Below, in pieces: positions 21,799 through 33,374 of a stretch of DNA of 64,000 bases (position 1 is its first letter; each line of letters opens with the position of its first letter). Location: NCBI RefSeq assembly GCF_022539505.1, contig NC_061508.1:38496256-38560255 (forward strand), given 5' to 3'. This DNA is from Lolium rigidum (Eukaryota; Streptophyta; Magnoliopsida; Poales; Poaceae). The notes beneath the pieces are model-generated. The model was given only the letters and a program-made list of their open reading frames with translations, ran no database searches and was not told the origin of the DNA. The position numbers and the translations under genes are program-made.

Positions 21799-22430
21799 TG
21801 GAAAACAACAACAAAATTAGAGAGACTTATAGTATTATCTTGAGTTAGGACATGAGGTGTTTGAAGAGAAAATTAAAAAACCTATGGAACTTTATTTGCA
21901 TGCTAATAGCAATGTTATTAGTATGAATTCTTTGAACACCATTATTGCTAATGTTATGGAAAAATCTAATCTTGGGGAAGCTACTTTTTATGAAAATGAT
22001 CTTTTTACTTCCCCAGCTTTTAGAAGATAACTATTCTATGGCTTATGATGATACTAAATCTCCAATATATGATGATTACAATGATGATTATGTTATTTTC
22101 AGTCCACCTACTATTGAGGAGAAAATTAATTGTGATTACAATATGCCCCCCATATTTGATGATTATGGTGATGAGAATAATAAAGATAGTTATTTTGTTG
22201 AATTTTCTCCCACTATAATTAATAAGAATGACTATGCTTATGTGGGGAGTAATAATTATTTTATGCACGTGGCTCGTAATAAGAATGTTTTGTACAAGAT
22301 TCCTATGCATATTAAGTGGGTTAGACTTAAATGTGTTTCATATTTGCTCATTGATGTTCTCTTTTGCTTCAATTCATATTTCTTATGTGAGCATCTTCTC
22401 AAATTACTGCGCCTAGCTGAAAGACGTTAA
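21799..22430 (+). pseudogene. Acidic Asp/Tyr-rich ORF of element C, frameshifted
   Basis: An ATG at 21799 opens a frame (MENNNKIRETYS...) that stops at ~21847. The protein-like reading then continues in other frames and is open from 21945 to 22430. Its visible part is unusual: repeated 'DDY' and 'YDD' clusters (for example SPIYDDYNDDY and PPIFDDYGDEN), then 'NKNDYAYVGSNN'. It has no retropepsin, RT or zinc-knuckle motif. It occupies the position where sister elements carry gag-like frames. The frame ends inside the conserved two-hairpin motif. Function is unknown. Confidence 0.5.
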
Positions 22431-22455
22431 AAACACTCTTGGGAGATAACCCATG
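22409..22455 (+). promoter_or_regulatory. Conserved two-hairpin motif, element C copy
   Basis: The motif has GCGCCTAGCTGAAAGACG (stem CGCC/GACG with one mismatch here) followed by CTTGGG-AGATAA-CCCATG. The same arrangement occurs at 25392-25444, 31941-31993 and 37470-37522 on the minus strand. In this copy the second stem has one unpaired position. Confidence 0.55.
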
Positions 22456-24152
22456 TTTTATTTTCGTAATTTTTATTTTGATGAGTCTTGGAAGTTGTTA
22501 CCTCTGTAATAACCTCTCATTATCATGTTTATTTCATTTTTGTGTCAATAATAGCCTCTAATAAGAAGAAAGTAAGATTTGGGGAAGTTGCTCTCCTGAA
22601 ACAGATTCTGTGTTGTCACCAAAAAAATTTGTATTCCCTGCCAGAACGTAATTTTGAGCTGCCAAATTTTGAGCATATGCCCGAGGTTATCATCTAACTT
22701 TCGTTAGTTGAACACTTTTCGACCTGAGGAGCGAAAGATTTTCGAAAAAATCGATCTTTACCTGCTGTTCTGTTTTGATGGATTTCTGCCACTATTTGCA
22801 TTTGCCTCTTAATCTCTTTCTTTTTTAGTTCTTTTGGGAAATATATTTTTGAAGAATTTCCTACAGTAGCTAATGTTTTAATGGATGTTTGATATATACT
22901 AGAACTGAACCCAAGTGGATTTATTATTTTGATTGCACTAATGCTGCTAATAAGAATTGTGTGAAGTTTTGTATGAAAAAAGTTTTCAAGTGTAGGGAGA
23001 GAAGAATGATGTAATTAGATGAAGTATGGACAAAATCTCAAGCTTAGGGATGCCCCAAGAAATATCCAAGGGCATCCCCTCTTCATCAACAAAGCATCAT
23101 GTCATCTTGTTATGCGCTATATTTTTATTACTTCATACGCTATGTGTTGTTCTTGGAGCGTCTTTATTTTTGTTTTTAGTTTTTTTTGTTTTTTTTGTTG
23201 TAGCATACGGGATCTCAGCATATTTATTTTAGAGAATGACACACTCCGTTTTAATTGCATAGAACGCTCTAGTTTTCACTCTTATTGTTCTGCGAGTGTT
23301 CTAGTTTGCTAGTACTACGTTTAGCTCTTGGTTTTCTATTCTTATTTTGTTCAGAGCTTGTTGGTTTTCTTTATTCATGTATGATAAGCTATCTGGTCCA
23401 TATTGATTATTAGATTTGTTCCAAATAGGTAGATTGGTGTTGGAGACGAGTAAAATGTTTCATGTTTATAGTGATGCAAAAGGAAGCTTATTTAGACTGT
23501 GGCATAGACTTTGGCATGTCATGTTGGATGTTATTCTTATCATATGCTTAGTAGTTATTGTTGTAGCATGAATTGTCTCAAATAGCTGAGAGTTTTTAAT
23601 GTGCCATTGAAAGAATCATGTGTTGTTTCCATCATAAAAAGCATAATATTATGATATTCTCCTTTGATGCTTTATTGGGTTGACTTGGCACATGCTTATA
23701 CCATGTTATGACTACAAACCGGCCAGTCAACTAAAGCCTCTATGATCATTTAGTTTTTTACTTGTAATATCACTTTATGCTTTGATTAATAATGTTTTGT
23801 CGCTATGCATGATTATGGCTATTATTGCTCTTTTAGTTGATCGCTCCTAGTCTTTTGCTAGCCTTCGCCTGTATTGAGTATGATCTCTACTCGTGCATCC
23901 AACCACCAAAAACCAAAGTGACAATTATGTCCACCATACATACCTATATGTGATATTTCACCGCCACCCCAAAGTGAATTGCTTGTGTGCTACCTTTAAA
24001 CCTTCAAACATTATTACCTATTTTGTGTTTTGTTCTTAGCTCATGAGGAAGTATTGAATAGTTTTTTATTTTCATGACTTTATTTCGTGACTAGCATGAA
24101 TAATGTGCTGGTCCTTAATATTGCAAAAAAAAGTGCAAGGGAACCAGGTGCC
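22456..24152 (+). other. Non-coding internal region of element C
   Basis: No protein-like frame is seen. It carries 'AAGCTTAGGGATGCCCCAAG ... GGGCATCCCCTCTTCATCAAC' at ~23038-23092 and 'TTCTTGGAGCGTC' at ~23151, both matching the internal 3' half of the minus-strand sister elements and showing common descent. Confidence 0.55.
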
Positions 24153-24455
24153 TGATGCGCGTAAATGTACACGTCCGTTGGGAACCCCAAGAAGAAGGTG
24201 TGATGCGCACAGCAGCAAGTTTTCCCTCAGAAAGAAACCAAGGTTATCGAACCAGAAGGAGCCAAGAAGCACGTGAAGGTTGTTGGTGGAGGAGTGTAGT
24301 GCGGCGCAACACCAGTGAAACCGGCGCCAACGTGGAACCTGCACAACATAATCAAGATACTTTGCCCCAACGTAATAGTGAGGTTGTCAATCTCACCGGC
24401 TTGCTGAAAACAAAGGATTAACGTATCGAGTGGAAGATGGTGTTTGTTTGCAATT
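24153..24455 (-). repeat. Truncated 3' LTR of array A
   Basis: Only the last ~300 bp of the LTR remain. At ~24455 the sequence jumps from LTR ('GTTTGTTTGCAA') to internal sequence equal to ~31008 ('CAATTGCCAAATTT'), so most of the LTR plus the end of the internal domain (about 2.9 kb) is deleted with only a few bases of homology. Confidence 0.7.
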
Positions 24456-25391
24456 GCCAAATTTCAAGTTATTCCAAACCATATGCAGCATTTTCTGATT
24501 CCAACCAAATAGCAATCTAACGAAGCAATTTCAGCCTTCTCCATGAACATTAAAGCACAATTAAGAACACAAGTGTTCCATATGAAAAAGTGGAGTGTAA
24601 TATCTCCAATATAAGGATGGTGGGATCCAACTTTATTCAAACCAAAACAAAAATAAAAGCAAACCGACGCTCCAAGTAAAGAACATAAGATGTGATGGAA
24701 TAAAAATATAATTTCACTAGAAGTGACCTGATAAGTTGTCGATGAAGAAGGGGATGCCTTGGGCATCCCCAAGCTTAGATGCTTGAGTCTTCTTAAAATA
24801 TGCAGGGATGAACCACCGGGGCATCCCCAAGCTTAGACCTTTCACTCTTCTTGATCATAGTATATTATCTTCTTCTCTTGACCCTTGAAAACTTCCTCCA
24901 CACCAAACTTCAAGCAAACTCATTAGAGGGTTAGTGCATAATCAATAATTTACATATTCAGAAGTGACACAATCATTTTTAACACTTCTGGACATTGCAC
25001 AAAGCTTCTGAAAGTTAATGGAACAAAGAAACTCATTCAACATAGCAAAAGCGGCAATGCGAAATAAAAGGCAGAATCTGTCAAAACAGAACAGTCCGTA
25101 AAGACGAATTTTGCAGGGGCACTTAACTTGCTCAAACGGAAAAAATCAAAACTAATGAAAGTTGCGTACATATCTGAGGATCACGCACGTAAATTTGCAG
25201 ATTTTTTTGACTCTTCTACAGAGATTTCTGCGCGAATTCGTGACAGACAGCAATTCTGTTTCTGCGCAGCAATCCAAATCTAGAATCAACTTTACCATAG
25301 AGACTTTACTTGGCACAAAAACATGATAAGGAGAGGTTGCTACAGTAGTAAACAACTTCCAAGACTCAACAATACAGTAAATAAAATGAAA

Positions 25392-25444
25392 CTTGGGTTA
25401 TCTCCCAAGAAGTGCTTTTCTTTAACGCCTTTCAGCTAGGCGCA
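25392..25444 (-). promoter_or_regulatory. Conserved two-hairpin motif, unit A1
   Basis: On the minus strand GCGCCTAGCTGAAAGGCG (stem CGCC/GGCG) is followed by CTTGGGAGATAACCCAAG (perfect 6-bp stem, 6-nt loop). It starts 12-13 nt after the ORF stop. The motif is retained in four elements whose coding parts differ, which suggests a role in the RNA (packaging, dimerisation or translation) rather than in protein. Confidence 0.6.
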
Positions 25445-25455
25445 GAAAGTGCAAA

Positions 25456-25893
25456 TCAAGTAACATCAAGAGAAGAAACATCAACATCATAATTTGTTCT
25501 AATAATAGAATCAAAAGGCAACTTCATTCTCTTTCTAGGGAAGTGTTCCATACCTTTCTTGAGAGGAAATTGATACTTAATATTACATTCCTTCATATCA
25601 ATAACAGCACCAACAGTTCGAAGAAAAGGTCTTCCCAACACAATAGGACAAGATGCATTGCATTCAATATCCAAGACAACAAAATCAACGGGGACAAGGT
25701 TATTGTTAACCGTAATGCGAACATTATCAATCCTCCCCAAAGGTTTCTTTTTAACATTATCGGCAAGATTAACATCTAAATAACAATTCTTCAATGGTGA
25801 CAAGTCAAGCATATCATAAATTTTCTTAGGCATAACAGAGATACTTGCACCAAGATCACATAAAGCATTACATTCAAAATCATTGAATTTCAT
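25456..25893 (-). pseudogene. Retropepsin-like protease segment, unit A1
   Basis: The frame has the retroviral-type aspartic protease layout: 'CDLGASISVMP' (active-site D-x-G-A; the usual Thr/Ser is Leu here), 'PVDFVVLDIE', and the C-terminal 'PIVLGRPFLRTVGAVID' with the I-L-G-R-x-F motif. It cleaves Gag-Pol in LTR elements; here there is no Pol to follow. The frame stops in the tail 'VDVSSLDVT' about 12 nt before the hairpin motif. It is separated from the gag frame by frameshifts and stops (25894-26312), so the open piece is a fragment of a once longer gag-pro frame. Confidence 0.7.
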
Positions 25894-26312
25894 CTTAATG
25901 ATGGGCTCCCAACCATCTTCTAACTTCCTAGGAATAGAAGCTTCAAGTTTTACTTTCTCTTCCCTAGCTTTAATGAGAGCATTTGTAATATGTTTTGTAA
26001 AGGCTAAATTTATAGCACTAGCATTAGGATTTCTAGCAAGTTTTTGTAAGAACTTTATAACTTCAGTAATATGACAATCATCAAAATCTAAACCATTATA
26101 TGTTCTACAGCAATGGAATCATTGTCACCAATATTTTGAAAAATTTCAGCAGTTTTAGACAATTTTGCACGCTTTGTACTAGGAGTAGAAACATTGCCAA
26201 CACCAATTATTTTACCATTGATAGTAGGAGGTGTAGCAACATGTGTAGAATCAACATTACTAGTGGTGGTAATATTCCAAACTTTAGCTACATTATTCTC
26301 TTTAGCAAGTTT

Positions 26313-26570
26313 TTATTTTTCTTCTCTATCCCACCTAGCATGCAATTCAGCCAACATTCTAATATTATCATTAATTCGAACTTGGATGGCATTCGCTGTG
26401 GCAGAAAATTTTGTATCATTATCCTCAAGTTTAGCAGCCATTTTATTAATTAAAGAAGATTGTGATTCAGACATATATGAGATTCGATTTTCAGCATTTG
26501 TAAGTTTAATTTGCAAACCAGAAATTTTCACATTCAAATTTTCAAGTTGATTTCCTATATTTTTCAACAA
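26313..26570 (-). pseudogene. Coiled-coil linker segment of the A1 gag-pro frame
   Basis: The 85-residue open stretch is rich in Leu/Asn/Glu/Lys with heptad-like spacing ('LENLNVKISGLQIKL'). It lies between the gag core and the protease in the same order as expected for a gypsy gag-pro polyprotein. It ends in 'ARWDREEK' at a stop. Confidence 0.5.
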
Positions 26571-26576
26571 GGCAGA

Positions 26577-27590
26577 TTATTCATTCATAGTTTTAGTAAA
26601 CAATTGATTTTGCTCATATTGAGATTGCATAAAGCTCTTAGTAGTTCTTTCAATTTCCAATATCTTTTCCTCATTACGCAAAACAGATCTACCATAAGAA
26701 TTACCATAACCACTACCATTATTAAAAGGATATGGCCTATAGTTGTTGTTGAAATTATTATTCTTAATGAAATTCACATCAACATTTTCTTCTTGAGCAA
26801 CCAATGAAGCTAAAGGAACATTATTAGGATCAATATGAGATCTACCATTTGCAAGCATAGACATAATAGCATCAATCTTATCACCCAAAGAAGAGGTTTC
26901 TTCAACAGAATTTACCTTCTTACCTTGAGGAGTTCTTTCAGTGTGCCATTCAGAGTAATTGATCATCATATCATCAAGAAGCTTCGTCGCGGCGCCCAAG
27001 GTGATGGACATAAAAGTACCTCCAGCAGGTGAATCCAATAGGTTCCTCGAGGAAAAATTCAATCCTGCATAAAAGGTTTGGATGATCATCCAAGTAGTCG
27101 GTCCATGGGTTGGGCAATTCTTTACCAAAGATTTCATTCTCTCCCATGCTTGAGCAACATGTTCATTATCAAATTGTTTAAAGTTCATAATGCTACTTCT
27201 CAAAGATATAATCTTAGCAGGAGGATAATCTTTACCAATAAAAGCATCTTTACATTTAGTCCATGAATCAATACTATTCTTAGGCAAAGAAAGCAACCAA
27301 TCTTTAGCTCTTCCTCTTAATGAGAAAGGAAACAATTTCAGTTTTATAATATCACCATCTATATCCTTATACTTTTGCATTTCACAAAGTTCAACAAAAT
27401 TATTAAGATGGGCAGCCGCATCATCATTACTAACACCAGAAAATTGCTCTCTCATAACAAGATTCGATAAAGCGGGTTTAATTTCATAGAATTCTGCTGT
27501 AGTAGCAGGTGGAGCAATAGGAGTACTTATAAAATCATTATTATTTGTGCTAGTGAAATCACACAACTTAGTATTTTCAGGAATACCCAT
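26577..27590 (-). CDS. Gypsy-type Gag, unit A1
   Basis: The 337-aa frame has the retrotransposon gag core: 'AAAHLNNFVELCEM', 'LKLFPFSLRGRAKDWLLSLP', 'SWTKCKDAFIGKDYPP', then 'IQTFYAGLNFSSRNLLDSPAGGTFM' and 'AATKLLDDMMINYSEW'. These are hallmarks of Ty3/gypsy Gag, which forms the particle that packages element RNA. A Gly/Asn/Tyr-rich segment near residues 280-300 replaces a CCHC knuckle. The start is the first ATG, about 165 nt after the primer-binding site. The frame ends early at 26577, just before the linker segment. It lies in the same direction as the LTRs (minus strand). Confidence 0.8.
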   Translation of the reverse strand: MGIPENTKLCDFTSTNNNDFISTPIAPPATTAEFYEIKPALSNLVMREQFSGVSNDDAAAHLNNFVELCEMQKYKDIDGDIIKLKLFPFSLRGRAKDWLLSLPKNSIDSWTKCKDAFIGKDYPPAKIISLRSSIMNFKQFDNEHVAQAWERMKSLVKNCPTHGPTTWMIIQTFYAGLNFSSRNLLDSPAGGTFMSITLGAATKLLDDMMINYSEWHTERTPQGKKVNSVEETSSLGDKIDAIMSMLANGRSHIDPNNVPLASLVAQEENVDVNFIKNNNFNNNYRPYPFNNGSGYGNSYGRSVLRNEEKILEIERTTKSFMQSQYEQNQLFTKTMNE

Positions 27591-27757
27591 TATAGCAGTA
27601 ATAAGGTAAACTAAGCAAGTAGAATAAAGACAAGTAACTAATTTTTTTGTGTTTTTGATATAGAGCTAACAAGACAGTAAATAAAATAAAATAAAGCAAG
27701 ACAAAAACAAAGTAAAGAGATTGGATGTGGAGACTCCCCTTGCAGCGTGTCTTGATC

Positions 27758-27775
27758 TCCCCGGCAACGGCGCCA
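27758..27775 (-). promoter_or_regulatory. Primer-binding site, unit A1
   Basis: On the minus strand TGGCGCCGTTGCCGGGGA lies 11 nt after the LTR end. The same 18-mer occurs at 32881-32898, and with one change in the first base at 38488-38505. It starts with TGG, complementary to a tRNA CCA end; I do not name the tRNA. Confidence 0.7.
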
Positions 27776-27786
27776 GAAAAAGAGCT

Positions 27787-29418
27787 TGATGCGCGTAAAT
27801 GTACACGTCCGTTGGGAACCCCAAGGGGAAGGTGTGTGATGCGCGTAAATGTACACGTCCGTTGGGAACCCCAAGAGGAAGGTATGATGCGCACAGCAGC
27901 AAGTTTTCCCTCAGAAAGAAACCAAGGTTATCGAACCAGTAGGAGCCAAGAAGCACGTGAAGGTTGTTGGTGGAGGAATGTAGTGCGGCGCAACACCGGT
28001 GAAACCGGCGCCAACGTGGAACCTGCACAACACAATCAAAGTACTTTGCCCCAACGTAACGGTGAGGTTGTCAATCTCACCGGCTTGCTGAAAACAAAGG
28101 ATTAAACGTATCGAGTGGAAGATGGTGTTTGTTTGCAAAGAACGAGTAAAAACGAGTAGAATGTATTCAGATGTAAAAGAATGGACCGGGGTCCACAGTT
28201 CACTAGTGGTGTCTCTCCAATAAGATAACTAACATGCTGGGTGAACAAATTACGAGGCGAGCAATTAACAAATAAAGATTCAATACATATCAACGATGAT
28301 TACTATGTGATTTAATCGGGGCATTACGACAAAGTACATAGACCGCTATTCGGCATGCATCTATGCCTAAATAATCCACCTTCGGGTTATCATCCGAACC
28401 CCTTCCGGTATTAAGTTGCGAACAACGAGATAATTGCATTAAGTATGGCGCGTAATGTAATCAACACAAATATCCTTAGACAAAGCATCAATGTTTTATC
28501 CCTAGTAGCAACAGCACATCCACAACCTTAGAACTTTACGTCCACTGTCCCAGATTAAATGGAGGCATGAACCCACTATCGAGCATAATTACCCCCTCTT
28601 GGAGTTACAAGTATCAACTTGGCCGGAGCCTCTACTAGCAACGGAGAGCATGCAAGAACATAAACAACACATATATGATAGATTGATAATCAACTTAACA
28701 TAATATTCTATATTCATCGGATCTCGCCAAACACAACATGTAGCATTACAAATAGATGATCTTGATCATGTTAGGCAGCTCACAAGATCTAATACAATGA
28801 TAGCACAAGCGGAGAAGACAACCATCTAGCTACTGCTATGGACCCATAGTCCAAGGATGAACTACTCACGCATCAATCCGGAGGCGGGCATGATGATGTA
28901 GAGCCCCTCCGGTGATGATTCCCCTCTCCGGCGGGGTGCCGGCGGCGATCTCTCGAATCCCCCGAGATGGGATTCGCGACGGCGGCGTCTCGGAAGGTTT
29001 TCCGTATCGTGGCTCTCGGTACGGGGGTTTCGCGACGGAGGCTTTAAGTAGGCGGAAGGGTAGGTCGGGGGCGACGCGAGGGCCCGGCACAACAGGGCCG
29101 CGCGGCCAGGGCCTGGGCCGCGCCGCCTCGGTGTGTGGCCACCTCGTGGCCCCACTTCGTCTCCCTTTCGGTCTTCTGGAAGCTTCGTGTAAAAATAGGC
29201 CCCTGAGCGTTGATTTCGTCCAATTCCGAGAATATTTCCTTACTAGGATTTCTGAAACCAAAAACAGCAGAAAACAGCAACTGGCACTTCGGCATCTTGT
29301 TAATAGGTTAGTGCCGGAAAATGTATAATAATGCTGTAAAGTATGTATAAAACATTCAAGTATTGTCATAAAAGTAGCATGGAACATAAGAAATTATAGA
29401 TACATTTGCGACGTATCA
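27787..29418 (-). repeat. Complete LTR shared by two array units
   Basis: The 1632-bp LTR starts (minus strand) TGATACGTCGCAAATGTATC and ends CGCGCATCA. The last 50 bp are duplicated in tandem (27787-27836 and 27837-27885), with only the outer copy adjoining the primer-binding site. A purine tract AAGCTTGGGGATGCT lies immediately upstream on the minus strand (29419-29433). Confidence 0.82.
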
Positions 29419-31940
29419 AGCATCCCCAAGCTTAGTTCCTACTCGTCCTCGAGTAGGTAAACGATAACACAAATAATTTCTGAAGTGGCATGCTACCAAC
29501 ATAATCTTGATCAACATTATTGTAAAGCATATGAGACGAATGGAGTGATCTGAACAAAAGATTGCTAACAAAGATAATGACTAAACAAATGAATCATATA
29601 GCAAAACTTTTCATGAATAGTACTTTCAAGACAAGTATCAATACGACTTGCATAAGAGCTAACTCATAAGCAATAAATTCTAAGTAGAATGCATTGAAGC
29701 AACACAAAGGATGATTAAGTTTCAGCGAATGCTTTCAACTTGTAACATGTATATCTCATGGATATTTGTCAACATAGAGTAATATAACAGGTGCAATAAG
29801 TAAACATGTAAGAATCAATGCACACGGTTAACACAAGTGTTTGCTTCTAAGATAGAAAGAAGTAGGTAAACTGACTCAACAATAAAGTAAAAGATTGGCC
29901 CTTCGCAGAGGAAGCATGGATTACTATTTTTGTGCTAGAGCTTTTGTTTTGAAAACATAGAAACAATTTTGTCAACGGTAGTAATAATTCATATGTGCTA
30001 TGCATAATACTTCCTACAAGTTGCATGTCTCATGCATAGAGTACTAATAGTGCTCGCACCTTGTCCTACTTAGCTCGGAAACACGGATTCTCATCGCATA
30101 ACATATGCTTCAACCAAGTGTCACAAAGGGGTACCTCTATGCCGCTTTGTACAAGTGTCTAAGGAGAAAGCACGCATTGGATTTCTCGCTTTTGATTATT
30201 CTCAACTTAGACATCCATGCCGGGACAACATAGACAACGAGATAATGGACTCCTCTTTTTAATGCTTAAGCATTCAACAACGATTAATATTCTCATAAGA
30301 GATTGAGGTTGTATGTCCAAAGCTGAAACTTCCACCATGATACATGGCTTTAGTTAGCGGCCCAATGTTCTTCTCTAACATATGCATACTCAAACCATTT
30401 GATCATGAAGTCCACTTACTTCGGACAAGACGAACATGCATAGCATCTCACATGATATCCAACAAAGGTAAAGTTGATGGCGTCCCCAGAAAACATGGTT
30501 ACCGCTCAACAAGCAACTTATAAGAATTAAGACACATAACTACATATTCATCACCATAATAGTTTTTAAGCTATTTGTCCCATGAGCTATATATTATAAA
30601 GGTAGAGGAATGAAATTTTAAAGGTAGCACTCAAGTAATTTACTTTGGAATGGCAGAAAAATACCACATAGTAGGTAGATATGGTGGACACAAATGGCAT
30701 GGAGTTTGGCTCAAGGTGTTTGGATGCACGAGAAGCATTTCCTCTCGGTACAAGGTTTGGGCTAGCAAGGTTGTTTGAAGCAAACACAAGTATGAACAGG
30801 TACAGCAAAACTCACACAAGAACATATTGCAAACATTATAAGGCTCTACACTGTCTTCCTTGTTGTTCAAACACTTTACCCGAAAATATCTAGACTTAGA
30901 GAGAACAATCATGCAAACCAAATTAAACAAGCTCTACGGTAGTTCTTCATTAATAGATTAAACTACATGATGCAAGAGCTTAAACATGATCTAATGAGAG
31001 CTCAAACAATTGCCAAATTTATCAAACCATATGCAGCATTTTCCAATTCCAACCAAATAGCAATCTAACGAAGCAATAAGCTTTCGCCATGAACATTAAA
31101 GCACAAATAAGAACACAAGTGTTCCATAAGAAAAAGCGGAGCGTAATATCTCCAATATAAGAATGGCGGAATCCAACTTTATTCAAAACAAAACAAAAAT
31201 AAAAACAAACCGACGCTCCAAGTAAAGAACATAAGAATGTGACGGAATAAAAATATAGTTTCCCTAGAAGTGACCTGATAATGTTGTCGATGAAGAAGGG
31301 GATGCCTTGGGCATCCCCAAGCTTAGATGCTTGAGTCTTCTTAAAATATGCAGGGATGAACCACCGGGGCATCCCCAAGCTTAGACCTTTCACTCTTCTT
31401 GATCATAGTATATCATCCTCTTCTCTTGACCCTTGAAAACTTCCTTCACACAAACTTCAAGCAAACTCATTAGAGAGTTAGTGCATAACCACAAATTCAC
31501 ATATTCAGAGGTGACACAATCATTCTAAACACTTCTGTACATTGCACAAAGCTTCTGAAAGTTAATGGAACAAAGAAACTCATTCAACATAGCAAAAGCG
31601 GCAATGCGAAATAAAAGACAGAATCTGTCAAAAACAGAACAGTACGTAAAGATGCATCTGGACGGGGCACTTAACTTGCTCAAATGGAAAAACTCAAAAC
31701 TAATGAAAGTTGCGTACATATCTGAGGATCATGCTCGTAAATTTAAAGATTTCTTCGAATTTATTGCAGAGACTTATGCCAGAATTCGTGACAGACAGCA
31801 ATGCTGTTTCTGCGCAGCGATCCCAAATATAGCATCAACTTTAACATAAAAACTTTACTTGGCACAAAAACATGATAAGGAGATGTTGCTACAGTAGTAA
31901 ACAACTTCCAAGACTCAACAATACAGTAAATGAAATAAAA
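29419..31940 (-). other. Non-coding internal region, unit A2
   Basis: About 2.5 kb between the hairpin motif and the purine tract has no protein-like frame. Inverted 'GGGATGCC'/'GGCATCCC' motifs ('GGGGATGCCTTGGGCATCCCC' at ~31298 and again the 'GGGGCATCCCCAAGCTTAG' block at ~31366) recur, as they do in element B at ~36820-36900. Confidence 0.55.
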
Positions 31941-31993
31941 CTTGGGTTATCTCCCAAGAAGTGCTTTTCTTTAACGCCTTTCAGCTAGGCGCA
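31941..31993 (-). promoter_or_regulatory. Conserved two-hairpin motif, unit A2
   Basis: Identical to the A1 copy over both stems (CGCC/GGCG and CTTGGG/CCCAAG), 12 nt after the stop of the unrelated A2 ORF. Confidence 0.6.
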
Positions 31994-32004
31994 GAAAGTG
32001 CAAA

Positions 32005-32659
32005 TCAAGTAACATTAAAAGATGGAGCATCAACATTATCTTCAGGGGCGTGGGAAGTTTCTTCCACAATGCATGTTATCTTATCTATGTAAGTTTCAGA
32101 GGCCCCCTTTTTCATTACTCTTAGGCTTGCTATTCTCATCAAACAAATTTTCAGGAACAAGCCAAGCATAGTTATTTTCCAAAGCTTCATACATCCCTAG
32201 GAGCTTACTAGGTATTGGCGCCTTAATTTCTCTACCATCATTAACATTATTAGTATACTTAATTCTATCCATATCCATCTTTTTAAGGGTACTAGCAAAG
32301 CTGGTGTAAGAACCAAGCATTTTATATTTAGTAAAGACTTTTCTAGCCTCTCTTGCTACAACACCAAATTCTTTGAGAAGAGTTTCTAAGACAAAATCTT
32401 TCTTTTCTCCTTCCTCCATATCAGAGAGTGTAAGAAACATATGTTGAATTATAGGATTAAGATTAACAAATTTAATTTCCAACATGTGTACTAGAGAAGC
32501 AACAGCAATTTCATAAGTAGGAGCAAGTTCTACCAAGTGTCTATCTTCAAAATCTTCAGCTATACTAACGTGAGTGAAAAAATCTTCTATATTATCTCTT
32601 CCAATTATAGACCCTCGGCCTACCGGTATGTATTTTAGAGCGTACTTAGGAGGAAACAT
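32005..32659 (-). pseudogene. Unknown ORF of unit A2, one frameshift
   Basis: The frame starts at ATG 32659 (MFPPKYALKYIPVGRGS...) and is open to 32096. A one-base change in an A/G run at ~32100-32112 then shifts it, and the reading continues in another frame to the stop at 32005 with the tail 'NVDAPSFNVT'. The ~215-aa product has a mostly alpha-helical look (for example 'DFVLETLLKEFGVVAREARKVF'), with no gag, protease, RT or zinc-knuckle motif. It occupies exactly the slot that holds gag-pro in A1: after the same leader and before the same hairpin motif. I do not recognise the family. Confidence 0.55.
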
Positions 32660-32910
32660 GATGAAGTAAACAAAAAGTAAACTAAACAAGTGAAGTAAAG
32701 ACAAGTAACTAATTTTTTTGTGTTTTTGATATAGAGAACAAGATAGTAAATAAAGTAAAGCTAGCAACTATTTTTTTGTGTGTTTTGTTTAAATGCAGCA
32801 AACAAAGTAGTAAATAAAGCAAGAACAAAACAAAGTAAAGAGATTGGAAGTGGAGACTCCCCTTGCAGCGTGTCTTGATCTCCCCGGCAACGGCGCCAGA
32901 AAAAGTAGCT

Positions 32911-33374
32911 TGATGCGCGTAAATGTACACGTCCGTTGGGAACCCCAAGAGGAAGGTATGATGCTCACAGCAGCAAGTTTTTCCTCAGAAAGAAACCAAG
33001 GTTATCGAACCAGTAGGAGCCAAGAAGCATGTGAGGGTTGTTGGTGGAGGAATGTAGTGCGGCGCAACACCAGTGAAACCGGCGCCAACGTGGAACCTGC
33101 ACAACACAATCAAAGTACTTTGCCCCAACGTAACAGTGAGGTTGTCAATCTCACCAGCTTGCTGAAAACAAAGGATTAAGCGTATCGAGTGGAAGATGGT
33201 GTTTGTTTGCAAAGAACAGTAAAAGCAATAGAATGTATTCAGATGTAAAAGAATGGACCGGGGTCCACAGTTCACTAGAGGTGTCTCTCCAATAAGATAA
33301 CTAACATGCTGGGTGAACAAATTACAGGCGAGCAATTGAAAAATAAAGATTCAATACATATCAATGATGATTAC
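32911..33374 (-). repeat. LTR of unit A2, inner part (split by element B)
   Basis: This is the primer-binding-site-proximal part of the A2 5' LTR. It continues at 40103 after the element B insertion, which duplicated ATTAC (33370-33374 and 40103-40107). Confidence 0.8.
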
